Shown: piece by piece, positions 32,807 through 42,046 of the stretch
How the letters are laid out: the number at the start of each line of letters is the position of its first letter
Position numbering within the stretch: the first letter of the stretch is position 1
Assembly: GCA_010909725.1 (NCBI GenBank)
Contig: JAACMV010000003.1
Span: 1-64,000 of the forward strand
Length of the DNA stretch: 64,000 nucleotides
Direction of reading: 5' to 3'
Source: Picochlorum sp. 'celeri'
Taxonomy: Eukaryota > Chlorophyta > Trebouxiophyceae
The notes under the pieces: model-generated
Databases searched by the model: none
Told to the model about the DNA's origin: nothing
What the model saw: the letters and a program-made list of their open reading frames with translations, nothing else
Program-made: the position numbers and the translations under genes

Positions 32807-33352
32807 ATGCTCTTGTCGACTCAGAAGAGTGCCTGTGTGGCTGTCAGGTTCTCCTTCCGCACTGTATCTCGTGCGAGGAGTATGAGGGCATATACACGTG
32901 TATACAGTTCTTCTACTTCTCAAATTCAAGAAAATACGAACTGGAAGGTGAAAATGTTGTACGATGGAGACTGCCCTTTATGCTTGAGAGAGGTGAACAT
33001 GCTCAAGAAGAGAGACTCAGGAAAGGGCAACATTTGCTTTGTTGACATTGCCGATCCCGAGTACAGGCCAGAAGATAATGCAGGTATAACCTTCGAGCAA
33101 AGCATGGAAACCATCCATGCGATTCTTCCAAATGGTGAGGTGGTGACCCAAATCAGTGCCTTCAAGAAGCTCTACGAGGTTGTAGGACTTGGTTGGGTGT
33201 ATGCAGCCACCAGCATTCCCGCGGTGGAGAAGGCTCTGAACGCAATCTATTCTGTATGGGCAAAGTATAGACTGCCGCTCACAGGCCGACCTGAACTGTC
33301 GGTGATTCTGGCAGAAAAGAAGACGTGCAGAGAAAACTCCGTAAATAAATAA
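32807..33352 (+). CDS. DUF393 / DCC-family thiol-disulfide oxidoreductase-like protein, organellar
   Basis: A 181-residue protein with a basic, Ser-rich N-terminus (~1-45; RFSFRTVSRARSMRAYTRVYSSS) typical of an organelle presequence, followed by the DUF393 domain. The signature is MLYDGDCPLCLREVNMLKKRD, with the DxDCPLC motif and two Cys as in the DCC family. NICFVDIADPEYRPEDNAGITFEQSMETIHAI and YEVVGLGWVYAATSIPAVEKALNAIYSVWAKYR complete it. Plant relatives are plastid or mitochondrial proteins of unknown redox role. Single exon. The following gene on the same strand starts 307 bp downstream. Confidence 0.88.
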   Translation: MLLSTQKSACVAVRFSFRTVSRARSMRAYTRVYSSSTSQIQENTNWKVKMLYDGDCPLCLREVNMLKKRDSGKGNICFVDIADPEYRPEDNAGITFEQSMETIHAILPNGEVVTQISAFKKLYEVVGLGWVYAATSIPAVEKALNAIYSVWAKYRLPLTGRPELSVILAEKKTCRENSVNK

Positions 33353-33659
33353 ATAAAAACATGCAGTGCATCGGAAGTCCGACAACGCGGGCAGGCAAGT
33401 GGAAAAGTACATGACGACACGTGGAAATCGTGTCGAGGTTGAAACCTGCGGAACAGTGACAGTGGACCACAGTGACAAATATTTAAGCCAATTTCTGGAA
33501 ATATTCAAGAATTTCTTTGTTGATGGGAGAGAGATAAGACGCTTACAGTACGAGTGCATCTGTCAGAAAACTTGGGACGAACAAATACGCAGAAGAAACA
33601 AAGCATTCACCCCGAAAATTTCATCAAGTATCACGCTTTTCGAACGTAATTCATCGAAG
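33353..33659. other. Intergenic upstream region of the first Kunitz gene
   Basis: The frame of the Kunitz gene stays open upstream to 33,366, giving an alternative long N-terminus. Because the sequence after the ATG at 33,660 is a clean signal peptide, I read this stretch as promoter and 5' UTR. AAATAAATAAATAAAAAC at 33,343-33,360 may serve the 3' end of the DUF393 gene. Confidence 0.35.
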
Positions 33660-34272
33660 ATGAACGGAGCAAAACTTTTATTGGCCTGCATGGCCTGTGT
33701 GGCCCTTTCTATCCCAGCGTGCCTAGCAGTCACGTGCGACTCGTTCACGGACCCCGAACAGTGCAATGGCGTCATGACGGATGCTGGAGAATGCATGTGG
33801 AACGAAGAAGAATCTGTGTGCGAATTAGGTGCAGGAGGGCTGCCGGATGGCATGGTTGGCATCACTGCCGTTCCAGAGTCTGAGGGAGGTATGTGCCAGG
33901 TCCTTGGTGGTTGACCTGAATGATCTCGGATACTCCCTAACCCGTTGTCTCCCTCTGTATTTGTATGCAGGGAACGAAGGAATACCTTTCCCGACGAATG
34001 ATACCTTTTGCACACAGCCAGCACAACAGGGTGTGTGCCGGGCATACATTCCAGCATTTTATTTTGACGCTGCCACCAATTCTTGCGAACCCTTCGTGTA
34101 CGGAGGCTGTGATGGTAATATGAACAATTTCGAAACAGGAGAACTGTGTAAAGAGGCAGCTGAAGAGTTTTGCACCGACGAGGTAGTGACAATCTCGAGC
34201 GGTGCCATTGGGTTGAGGGCCACTGCTCTCCTGCTGGGCATGGCGATGGCCACCATGGCGCAACTCATTTGA
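33660..34272 (+). CDS. Secreted Kunitz/BPTI-domain protein 1
   Basis: Exons 33,660-33,888 and 33,971-34,272 (82-nt intron) give 176 residues. A signal peptide (ACMACVALSIPACLA) precedes a Cys-containing N-terminal module (VTCDSFTDPEQC...CMWNEEESVCELG, then GLPDGMVGIT). A Kunitz domain follows from about residue 89: Cys spacings 8, 15, 7, 12, then 7 instead of the usual 3 between the fifth and sixth Cys. The residue after the second Cys, the P1 position of Kunitz inhibitors, is Arg, which would suit trypsin-like proteases. FVYGGCDGNMNNF is the family's core. The hydrophobic C-terminus (TALLLGMAMATMAQLI) suggests a GPI signal or membrane anchor. The intron separates the N-terminal module from the Kunitz domain. 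A paralogue lies at 60,242. Confidence 0.88.
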
Positions 34273-34375
34273 TTTGAACGGCGTGACGAATAATAATAAT
34301 TCATTTCCACTGTAAAACGATTTAAGGTATATTGACTTGGTAGGAGAATATTCACGACTCAAAAGGAAGGTGAGA

Positions 34376-34656
34376 ATGTCGAAGACAGTCGACCACAATC
34401 TGATCCGAGACCCCGAACTCATTGACGTTGCTGACGAATCTTGGGCGGAAGAATTGCCTGTAGAAGGTGTGATATAAATGAAATGAATATTTAGTGCACT
34501 TGAGTGGGATTGACTCAAAGGAGTGGGATGGTCGCAGAGGCGATTCTGCCCGCTGGGGGTGCTCCGTCCTTGGCCGACGAGAACGAAGACGGTGGGGAAA
34601 TTTCTCAGCCAGAGAAGATGACATGGACGGAACTAGGACTGGACGAATACCGATGA
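34376..34656 (+). CDS. APC13: Anaphase-promoting complex subunit 13
   Basis: Two short exons (34,376-34,466; 34,538-34,656; 71-nt intron GTGTGA...TCGCAG) give 69 residues, matching the usual size of APC13 (about 70-75). After the variable start, RDPELIDVADESWAEELPVEEAILP corresponds to the family's DLIDDxWxxxxLPxEDVxIP block, and MTWTELGLDEY to the conserved C-terminal KWTDL segment, with an acidic linker between. APC13 stabilises the TPR subunits of the APC/C ubiquitin ligase. The gene is too short for long-frame searches and only appears after splicing. Its stop is 18 bp from that of the THP3/LENG8-like gene on the other strand. Confidence 0.85.
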
Positions 34657-34674
34657 AGGCTGTGGCTGTGTCAT

Positions 34675-36789
34675 TTACATGGTGAATCCTTTTAAAAAAT
34701 CCCCAATATCCAGGTTGGCATCACCATGTGCTACAGCATCCTTCTCCTCGGGAAGTTCAATCTTGTTGGCAGATGCTTTGCAATCTACTACCCCAGAGGA
34801 TCCCAAACTCTCGTCGAGAAGGACAGCTTTGCACTCCCTGAGCCACGCTATGCATTCCGCCAAGGCATCATCGATGGAATCCTCGCCTCGGTGTTTCCCT
34901 TCAAACTCTGCTCGAGAACACCCAGGCAACACCGTTGAAGAACCGCTGACCTTCTTCTCAGCCTTGCTGGAGTATTTCTGCAACAGAGTATTATTCACAT
35001 CTGGTCTCTGAAAGCCTAAGACAGAGGAAATGAAAGAGAGGGACAAGGATGGCTTGAATGCACTGACAAACTGAGTCAATGCAAGGAATCTCAGCTTTGG
35101 AACCACCAAATCCATCAACGCTCTCCCGAGCGCGGGGGCTGATTCATACAATTTGAAAAATAAAGCGTAATTCTGGGACACTAGCGCCCGCCGCACGCGA
35201 AGAGCATGCTTGATGTTTGGGTGGTTGCTCATGTTTGGGGTTGACCCCACCTCCTGCAATGTGTTCAAAAGACCGACGAGTTCGCCTTTGCTTGCGTGAA
35301 CAGTCTGATATAAAATACGATATGCGATAAACTCTGACTGGCAGTCTCTGGGACTACGTATCCCTTCGGAATACAGCGAACGGAGCTGGCCTTGGCATTG
35401 GTTGTACTCTGCAACATCCCCATACTCTAATGCTGCCCTCGCATGGGCTTCGTATATTTCTACGGCCAACCCTCCCTTAATTGCTTGAACAACACAATCT
35501 TGTCTCATACCTTTGAATTGGTCCTGCGCATAAAAATAATTGACATCCCCTGACGCAATCAACCCAACCAACCTTCCCAAGGCTTTGCGAAGGACTGGTT
35601 CAGGCCTCACAGTCGAAGGGTCAGGGGCTGAGGTTAGTCTAAAATAGCTCTTTTCTAACTTTTTGCAAGTTCCCTGTAAGGCAAACAAAAGCAAGATAAG
35701 ACCGGGACGAACCACGCAAGACATCACAAAGACGCCACGTTGGCTGGAAATGACATCAACAGACCTTTAGTGCAAACAAATCCCAATTGATCTGCTCACT
35801 CTCGCCTGCAACACTTTTCAGCATGGTAGCAATTTTGGATTTAGAGTGAGCAGCTCTCTTACTGCTTTTCATATTCTTCTTGTACATTTTATTATCATTT
35901 TCAAACCTCCCAGCCCGCTGCTGACGCCTGACCTCTTCGTCATCAGCATATGCCCCACCCTGCGAAACATCGCTATTGCTATCGCTATCTTGGAATTCAG
36001 AGAAACGTCTTTTTCTACCAGGTTTTTCAATATTAAATCTCACCATTGAGGGTTTTGCTATGTTGGAGCTACTCTGCATTGGTCTAGGAACACGCGCGCC
36101 CCACTGCTGCAGTCCTGGGGGCTGGCTGGGCCTCACATCGAATCTGCTCGCAGGTCTGGGGCTTGGAGAATGCAAAGTAGAAAAACGAATAACAATCGCC
36201 GCCGCGTCATCCGGTTTGAGGCTCAAATCAGGTATAGGGATTTTGTCCCATGCCCTGGAATAGAGCTCTCCCCTACTCTGAGCATCCTGGATGATTGTTC
36301 TCAATATACTCTGCAGGTTTACTCGTTGGCTGGGTCGACAGGATTTGAAGCATCTCTCGACGTATTGCCGCACCGCAGCAGGCCACTGACTCGGGCTCAT
36401 CTGGGCAACTGGTCTGGTGGCCGGCGATGGAGTGCCCACTGCTGTGTATGCTGGTCTCGGTGTCGTAGACGTCGATGTGGGGCGAAACTCGTGATGCGGT
36501 CGTACTTGCCCCGCAGTTCGCATCGGGTGTTGATTGTACCCCATTGGTGTTCCCCCAGATGGCCTCGCGTAACTATTGTGCATGGGCAGAGTCGTCTGTT
36601 GCTGTCCCCCGTGCTGACCGGACACAACGCTACTGTAGGATGCCATGGGCTGCATACAAAAAATATTATCGATAGTGAACATGTATAATACACTCACGTC
36701 CTCCATGCCGAGCAGGAGAACTCTAGGACCCTGCTACCACGTACCACTGTCGGTTTGTAGCCACCAGACTGTCCACCCTGCTGCGACAT
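34675..36789 (-). CDS. SAC3/GANP-domain protein, THP3/LENG8 type
   Basis: Three exons (36,789-36,745; 36,649-35,765; 35,673-34,675) with 95- and 91-nt introns give 642 residues. The N-terminal half is Pro/Gln/Ser-rich with a conserved patch SPSQWPAAVRQYVERCFKSC typical of LENG8/THP3. A basic region (KPGRKRRFSEF) looks nuclear. Intron 2 interrupts exactly before GTCKKLEKSYFRLTSAPDPSTVRPEPVL, the diagnostic start of the SAC3/GANP domain, which continues with RQDCVVQAI, VEIYEAHARAALEYGD and EFIAYRILY. THP3-type proteins work with the CSN12/TREX-2-like complexes in mRNA export and splicing. The first exon (MSQQGGQSGGYKPTV) is inferred from a good GTACGT donor and is the least certain part. Confidence 0.85.
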
Positions 36790-37222
36790 TCTGTGCACAA
36801 AGGAATGGATTCGATAAAGCAATTAAAACAAGATAAAGGTCAAGCTATTGCGTGGGAAACCCAGGTACCACAAGAGTTACGAAGTCGTCATCGTCGCCAT
36901 CGGTGTACCTGTACTTGTACCAACAATATATCGATGTATGTATGTATTACAGTTGTAATTTCAAATGATTGATGAGTGCGACTGTCGTGGCCTGTTTGCC
37001 TAGAGGGTGGATTCGGGGTTGAGATCTCTCCAGAGATCGATCTAGAGAGATCTCTATAGCGGATTTATTTTACCGTCTTCCGATGCATTGCATTAACTAT
37101 GTGGTGTAATACATTGTATTGAAGGAAATTTTGAGGTGCGGAGACTCAATTTTGGACGAGAGAGTCAAACAGTTGAGAGCAGTCAACTTTGTGACACGTG
37201 ACGCAAAAGTTTTGGGGGAGCA
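36790..37222. promoter_or_regulatory. Divergent intergenic region with nested palindromes
   Basis: 433 bp between divergent start codons. At 37,021-37,054 a 10-bp inverted repeat (GAGATCTCTC / GAGAGATCTC) encloses a second perfect palindrome AGATCGATCT (37,034-37,043). A G-box core CACGTG at 37,195-37,200 is only 23 bp before the IBA57-like ATG and followed by TGACGC-like text. No coding frame is supported. Confidence 0.45.
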
Positions 37223-38617
37223 ATGCCGATGGGACTGACGTATGGTCCTCGATGCCATATGGTACATTCTTTGAATAGGAGGACATGTCAGCTGTCTGCG
37301 ATCCAGCAGCGGAGGAGGCTTTGTCTGGTTGCCTCTGGTTCAGACGATGTCTCGTCCTTGCTTGGGGACATTGGGTTGCCTGACATCGACCAGGATCTGG
37401 AAGGGTACCAAGAGGAGGCTGGAGCTGTCTTTATTGATGGACAGTCCGTCCCAGTGTCATATGGGAACAATAGCAAAGCAATATATTCTGTGGAGGAGGA
37501 TGGTGTCCTTATTGACGCATCCGATTGCCCAAGGATTCGCGTGGCTGGGCCTGATGCGGCGGCATTCCTTCATGGACAGACAAGTGTGAATGTAGAAGGC
37601 ATGCGTCCAGGTAACAGTAAGGAGGCATGCATTTTGACGGCTCAGGGGCGTATCATTGATCTGGTCCTTCTTGTTCGAACAGAGTCAGGATTTTTGGTGA
37701 TTTGCTCGCCTGGCATGGGGCAGCACATTGCTGATCACTTCAGAAAGCATATTTTCATGAGTGATGATGTCGAGGTGCAGGATGTCTCCGCAGCTACGGC
37801 CATGTTTAGGGTGATGGGCCCCAAGAGCAACGACATCTTGTACACCCTCGAACTCTCAGAGACTGTGCTAGGAGGAGAGTTCGGTACCCATGAAGTTGTT
37901 GGCTTCGATGGAGAGCCTTTAATAGTCATCAAGGGAACCGATCTTGGGTATTCTGGCTACACCCTCATCATCAGCGAGAGTGGTGCAGCTGCTTTGTGGA
38001 GCACACTGACTGCTTTTGAAATAGAGCCCATGGGCACAGAGGCGTGGAATATTGCCAGAATACTGTCTGGAAGACCAAAGGTACCGTCAGAGCTGAACGA
38101 CTCGTACACCCCTTTCGACTGTGGCCTGTATCACACAGTCTGTCTGAACAAAGGATGTTATGTTGGCCAAGAGGCACTTGCCAAGATATACAACTTGGAT
38201 GCTGGGAAGTGGGAGATGTGGGGCCTTGCTGTAGAAAAACCGTGCGCTGCAGGAGACGAGATTTTTGTGGTCACCTCGGAAGGTCATGCGAAGGCGGGAA
38301 AGGTGTCCTCATATGTGGATACCGTTGCTGGGGAACACAGGGCCTTGTGCTTCCTGGACAGAAAATTGTTGGGCAAAGAGCATATGCCCTCCACCTGGAA
38401 TGGAACAGTTGTTAACGTGGGCGAAGATATGGTCCAAGCCCACGTGAAAAGTGTCCCATATCCCACCCGTGCATTGAATGACTGTGATAGGCCCAAGAAG
38501 TCTGTGGACGCCAAGCTTGCAGAAGGGAAGGTGGCGCAGGAAGAGAAAAGCAGAGATGACAAACTGAGACAGATGCAGGAGCGCCTGGATGCATGGAAAT
38601 CCTCACAGAATAATTAA
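37223..38617 (+). CDS. Plastid IBA57/YgfZ-like folate-binding Fe-S assembly protein
   Basis: A 464-residue COG0354 (GcvT-like) protein. The first ~40 residues (basic, Ser/Arg-rich, no acidic residues until ~41) look like a transit peptide. The body has IRVAGPDAAAFLHGQTSVNV, the tetrahydrofolate-binding fold, and the family signature CLNKGCYVGQEALAKIYN with the KGCYxGQE motif. The Cys in this motif is used in YgfZ/IBA57 function. YgfZ relatives help assemble or repair certain Fe-S enzymes; plants have a mitochondrial IBA57 and a plastid form, and the presequence plus length point to the plastid form. The C-terminal ~40 residues are charged and coiled-coil-like (EEKSRDDKLRQMQERLDAW). Single exon. 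Confidence 0.88.
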   Translation: MPMGLTYGPRCHMVHSLNRRTCQLSAIQQRRRLCLVASGSDDVSSLLGDIGLPDIDQDLEGYQEEAGAVFIDGQSVPVSYGNNSKAIYSVEEDGVLIDASDCPRIRVAGPDAAAFLHGQTSVNVEGMRPGNSKEACILTAQGRIIDLVLLVRTESGFLVICSPGMGQHIADHFRKHIFMSDDVEVQDVSAATAMFRVMGPKSNDILYTLELSETVLGGEFGTHEVVGFDGEPLIVIKGTDLGYSGYTLIISESGAAALWSTLTAFEIEPMGTEAWNIARILSGRPKVPSELNDSYTPFDCGLYHTVCLNKGCYVGQEALAKIYNLDAGKWEMWGLAVEKPCAAGDEIFVVTSEGHAKAGKVSSYVDTVAGEHRALCFLDRKLLGKEHMPSTWNGTVVNVGEDMVQAHVKSVPYPTRALNDCDRPKKSVDAKLAEGKVAQEEKSRDDKLRQMQERLDAWKSSQNN

Positions 38618-38735
38618 TTTAATATTTATTGTTAATGTATCGTTGCCCTGAGATAAGCGCAAGCCGGGAGAGCGTTCGAAATACCATTTCTAGAGGACCG
38701 TCCACCTGCGGAAGGGATTGTCGTCGAGGTGGAGC

Positions 38736-39338
38736 ATGGCTGCGAGGAGAGGATTATTAGATGCTGTTAAAAGGCTAGGTTCTTCTCTGCGATGCGTGGA
38801 GGCATGCAGCACGCAGAGTCTGTGCGCAGCCTCGTCAGTGGAACTTTTGAGACGTGATAGCGCCAGTTTGGCATCTCGCGTTGGGGAAATTTCGAAGAGA
38901 AATATGACAACTAGTACTTTGTCCGATAGCAAAGAGGTCTCTAGCGTCCCCAACCCATTTAGTTTGCTGGACAAAAGAGTACCCGGTCCTTTCACAGTAG
39001 AACCTGTGCAAGTGTTTGCCGTGATTGAAATATCTGGCACACAGTACAAAGTCACCCCTGATGACCTGATTGTGACGGAAAAGTTGAGCGGAGTCGACAT
39101 CAATGACACCATAACGTTGAACAGAGTCCTGCTGCTTGGTTCTTCGTCAGAGACTGTGATAGGGAGGCCATTCATCCCAGAGGCAACTGTGACTGCCGCG
39201 GTTGAGGAGCAGTTTTTAGACGGAAAAGTCATCGTGTTCAAGAAAAGGAGGAGAAAAAATTCTCGGCGAACAAATGGTCATAGACAGCCTTTGACATCCC
39301 TCCGAATTCTGTCAATAGAATGGCCAAGCCATGAATAA
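38736..39338 (+). CDS. MRPL21: Mitochondrial-type large-subunit ribosomal protein bL21
   Basis: A 200-residue protein: an ~80-residue presequence and linker, then a complete bL21 domain. Landmarks are VFAVIEISGTQYKVTPDDLIVTEKL, DINDTITLNRVLLLGSSSETVIGRPFIPEATVTA and the C-terminal VIVFKKRRRKNSRRTNGHR QPLTSLRI form, equal to the KKRR..RRxxGHRQxxT motif of L21. bL21 binds 23S rRNA domain I. The long N-terminal extension and phylogenetic form suggest the mitochondrial rather than the plastid copy, but this cannot be settled from sequence alone. The frame opens 6 codons earlier without ATG, so I use the ATG at 38,736. Stops of this gene and RUS are 14 bp apart. Confidence 0.9.
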   Translation: MAARRGLLDAVKRLGSSLRCVEACSTQSLCAASSVELLRRDSASLASRVGEISKRNMTTSTLSDSKEVSSVPNPFSLLDKRVPGPFTVEPVQVFAVIEISGTQYKVTPDDLIVTEKLSGVDINDTITLNRVLLLGSSSETVIGRPFIPEATVTAAVEEQFLDGKVIVFKKRRRKNSRRTNGHRQPLTSLRILSIEWPSHE

Positions 39339-39352
39339 AATTTAAAATTCAT

Positions 39353-40801
39353 TTACAATTGAACAATCCTCGTATCTTTCGTATTTAGCATTGTCATTTT
39401 TGTTTTCCATCCCAGTTGGGTGACTTGGGTCTCAAAAGTTTTGAAAATGTCATCACCGTGCTTTGACACAAAGGACATGATGGCATCAGGGGCAGTTTCT
39501 TTGCACCTCATCTGTTTTCTCGTCTCTGTGAAATCCTTCCGGACGCGCGATCGTTGAGGAAGATGCAAATCTCCCCCTTTGAGAATGTGAAGGAACAGCT
39601 GAGCAGCAAAGGTGCCCCTGAAACTTGTTTCTGATGTGGCCTTCTTTCTGAGCATCACGTAGGCCTTCTTTGTATCGGATCTGTAATTCAAGATGTAGTC
39701 TGTTTTGGAGAATTTCAAACTGGCTTTCTCCAAGCATCTTGGTGATTCGCACGCCTCCTTAACTGTCGCTCCCAGGACGACCCTGCTGTAAGATGGGTCA
39801 CTCCACGGCAGCAGTGGTTCGTTGGTGTTGCCCTCCTCGATCCCAGGTGGGGTCCCGGTCTCGAAAAATTTGCGAGTCGCATACGACAAGCGAGCACGAT
39901 TGAAATAGGGAAGTTCGACCGAGTCCACCTCTTTCCGAGAGGCAATCAAGTATCCAACAGACAGGCTCAAAAATGTTGGCACGGTAGGAAACTTTGCCTT
40001 TGCCAAAATGATGCCGAACGCTGTCCCAAAAACATCTGCCAGGTTCGCCACACTCTCTCCTTTTGCAGTAACATCGGCCATGTTGTTGGCCTTGGCGAAT
40101 GTCCGATAAATAGGTGCTCTCGTCGATGAAGCAGCAACAGCAGCCAGATTCTTGGCCAAATTGGCAGTACAGGCAAGTGGCAAAAACAGCTTTGGAGACA
40201 GGGCTGTCACAAGCTCCAGCGAAGCTCCCGTTTCCATGAGTATGTCACCAGCCAATCTAAATTGTTTCAATTCGCAGTCCAAACTGCGGCCCCATCGCGC
40301 AAACAAAAAGCGGCCCATCCTGCCTGCGCCGTCCTTCACAACCCAGTTGATAGCAGCTGCAGCCTCCCCAGAGTTCTTATTTGCCACCCCAAGGGATTTC
40401 AGCAAAGACCTCGTGGTCAGAACAGATAGAGCGCCCCCGAAGAAGTATTGTATCCCTCGCCACATCATGTACTTTTGGTATTGGGGTGCAACAGATTCTG
40501 GATACCCCTGGGGCAGCAAATAATCAGCTATCACATTATCTAATCTTCGCTTATGCGTCATCTCATCCTCCTCTATCACAAATGAATCCCTACTCCGTCC
40601 TTCTCGATACACTCTCTTCGACCCGTCTCTGCTAGTTTCCACGCAAACCACCCGTTTTTCCCCGTCTTCCTCTTGGAGCAAGCCAATGCTCACACTCAAG
40701 AAGGGCCGTCTCACACGGATTTCCTTTCTCCTCCGACCACCAATCACATTGTCTTCAGTACCATTTTTTCGGTCCAGGAATGACGCCTTTGCCCGCATCA
40801 T
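39353..40801 (-). CDS. RUS-family protein (DUF647, ROOT UV-B SENSITIVE)
   Basis: A 482-residue protein with the full DUF647 domain: LLPQGYPESVAPQYQKYMMWRGIQ at ~93-117 (the LPxGYPxSVxxxYxxYxxWR signature), AAAINWVVKDGAGRMGRFLFARW, RLAGDILMETGASLELVTAL, FLPLACTANLAKNLAAVAASSTRAPIYRTFA and NMADVTAKGESVANLADVFGTAFGI. In plants RUS proteins act in UV-B sensing, vitamin-B6-related physiology and auxin transport; animal and algal versions are uncharacterised, and some are plastid-located. The N-terminal ~60 residues are basic and may target an organelle. Single exon. Divergent from RPN13. Confidence 0.9.
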   Translation of the reverse strand: MMRAKASFLDRKNGTEDNVIGGRRRKEIRVRRPFLSVSIGLLQEEDGEKRVVCVETSRDGSKRVYREGRSRDSFVIEEDEMTHKRRLDNVIADYLLPQGYPESVAPQYQKYMMWRGIQYFFGGALSVLTTRSLLKSLGVANKNSGEAAAAINWVVKDGAGRMGRFLFARWGRSLDCELKQFRLAGDILMETGASLELVTALSPKLFLPLACTANLAKNLAAVAASSTRAPIYRTFAKANNMADVTAKGESVANLADVFGTAFGIILAKAKFPTVPTFLSLSVGYLIASRKEVDSVELPYFNRARLSYATRKFFETGTPPGIEEGNTNEPLLPWSDPSYSRVVLGATVKEACESPRCLEKASLKFSKTDYILNYRSDTKKAYVMLRKKATSETSFRGTFAAQLFLHILKGGDLHLPQRSRVRKDFTETRKQMRCKETAPDAIMSFVSKHGDDIFKTFETQVTQLGWKTKMTMLNTKDTRIVQL

Positions 40802-41147
40802 CGTGACTTTTTCTTCTGCGTCTTCCTGCCTTCTTGGTCATGCACCACTTTCACTACAAAGCATACCGATTTCCTTGCCACATGCATTAAGTTTATCATA
40901 CAAATAGATGTATGTGTAAGTCGTTGTCAATAAGCAGAATAAATCGGTGCGATCAATCTCCAATCATTGAATGACCAGCGAGCTCGGTGGTCAGCCTTCA
41001 TGAAGGCTTCATTGATATTGAACAGAGTCCTTCGGCCTACGCATATTGTAAAACACTGGCAAAAGATAACTTGATTACCCAATGAATTGAAAGGAGGAGT
41101 ATGAGGAATGTACCCGTGTTGAGTGTTTCCGAGAACTCGACGTCGGA
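40802..41147. promoter_or_regulatory. Divergent intergenic region (RUS / RPN13)
   Basis: 346 bp, no coding frame with support. AT-rich in the first half. Holds two unlabelled promoters by position only. Confidence 0.35.
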
Positions 41148-42044
41148 ATGATTCTTAAGCTGCGTGCTGGACGAGTAAACAAAGAGCCCATCACCAATGG
41201 AGAGAACGGCGAAGACAAGGGTTTTAAGTTGGTTCCTGACCCAGCAAAAGGGCTGTTATGGGTCTGGTCGGATGGCCTGTCAAACGTTCACTTTTGTTTC
41301 TTCTCACGAGAAGAATCCACAAACGGGGAGGGGCACGATCTGGCTGAGGACGAATTGAACGAGTCCAAGGCCTTGTGGAAGACCAAAGTGCTTCCCGCGG
41401 GTGGAACGTTCGAGGAGACGTCCTCCGGGTCTCGAGTCTTTGTTTTGAAAACATATTGTCTGGAGAAGATTGAAGAGGAGGCCTATTTCTTCTGGTCGCA
41501 GGAACCGAATCCTGAGAAGGATCAGGAGGCTATTGTTGCAATACGTAAGGCTATTAATCGGTTTGCTGAGGACAAGGAGGAGTCTGACAAGGATGTGATG
41601 GAGTCAAAGCCCATGCACATTGGAAGGATTCACCTGAAGACTGTCCTTGATAATATCATGACGGGCTGTGGCGGCGAGATACAAGCTCGAGTGAGGGCTG
41701 GTTTTCCAGACCAATGGATTGAGCCAAACCGGACTTTATTCAAGGCTTTGTCTGCTTCCAGGATCAGGATGCTTGTGCAGAGCCCAAGTATTGCAAGCGA
41801 GTTGGCACCCCATCTCCCAGAGGAATTGAGGGATCCGGATCAAATTGTCAAAATGGCATCAAGCCCACAGTTCAAACATCAGTTGGGCATAATCAGCGAT
41901 GCGCTTAGTCACGGTGTTCTGAATTCGACACATTTTGGCCTGAGAAATAAACAGTTTGGAATCAAGGGGTTTCTCCGTGCAATTCTTGCAGAATTGGAAA
42001 CAGAAAGGAGGGAAAAGAGAGAAAAAAAACAGCGAAAGGAATGA
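41148..42044 (+). CDS. RPN13: 26S proteasome ubiquitin receptor RPN13 (ADRM1)
   Basis: A 298-residue protein with both RPN13 modules. The N-terminal Pru domain (~1-125) starts LKLRAGRVN and has LVPDPAKGLLWVWSDGLSNVHFCF, then RVFVLKTYCLEKIEEEAYFFWSQEPNPEKDQEAI, the standard ubiquitin- and RPN2-binding fold. The C-terminal DEUBAD/RPN13_C domain (~165-285) includes LKTVLDNIM, LVQSPSIASELAPHLPEE and SSPQFKHQLGIISDALSHG, which binds the deubiquitinase UCH37/UCHL5 in other eukaryotes. Ends in a Lys/Arg/Glu-rich tail. Single exon. Its stop is only 2 bp from the stop of the siroheme methyltransferase on the other strand. Confidence 0.93.
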   Translation: MILKLRAGRVNKEPITNGENGEDKGFKLVPDPAKGLLWVWSDGLSNVHFCFFSREESTNGEGHDLAEDELNESKALWKTKVLPAGGTFEETSSGSRVFVLKTYCLEKIEEEAYFFWSQEPNPEKDQEAIVAIRKAINRFAEDKEESDKDVMESKPMHIGRIHLKTVLDNIMTGCGGEIQARVRAGFPDQWIEPNRTLFKALSASRIRMLVQSPSIASELAPHLPEELRDPDQIVKMASSPQFKHQLGIISDALSHGVLNSTHFGLRNKQFGIKGFLRAILAELETERREKREKKQRKE

Positions 42045-42046
42045 TT

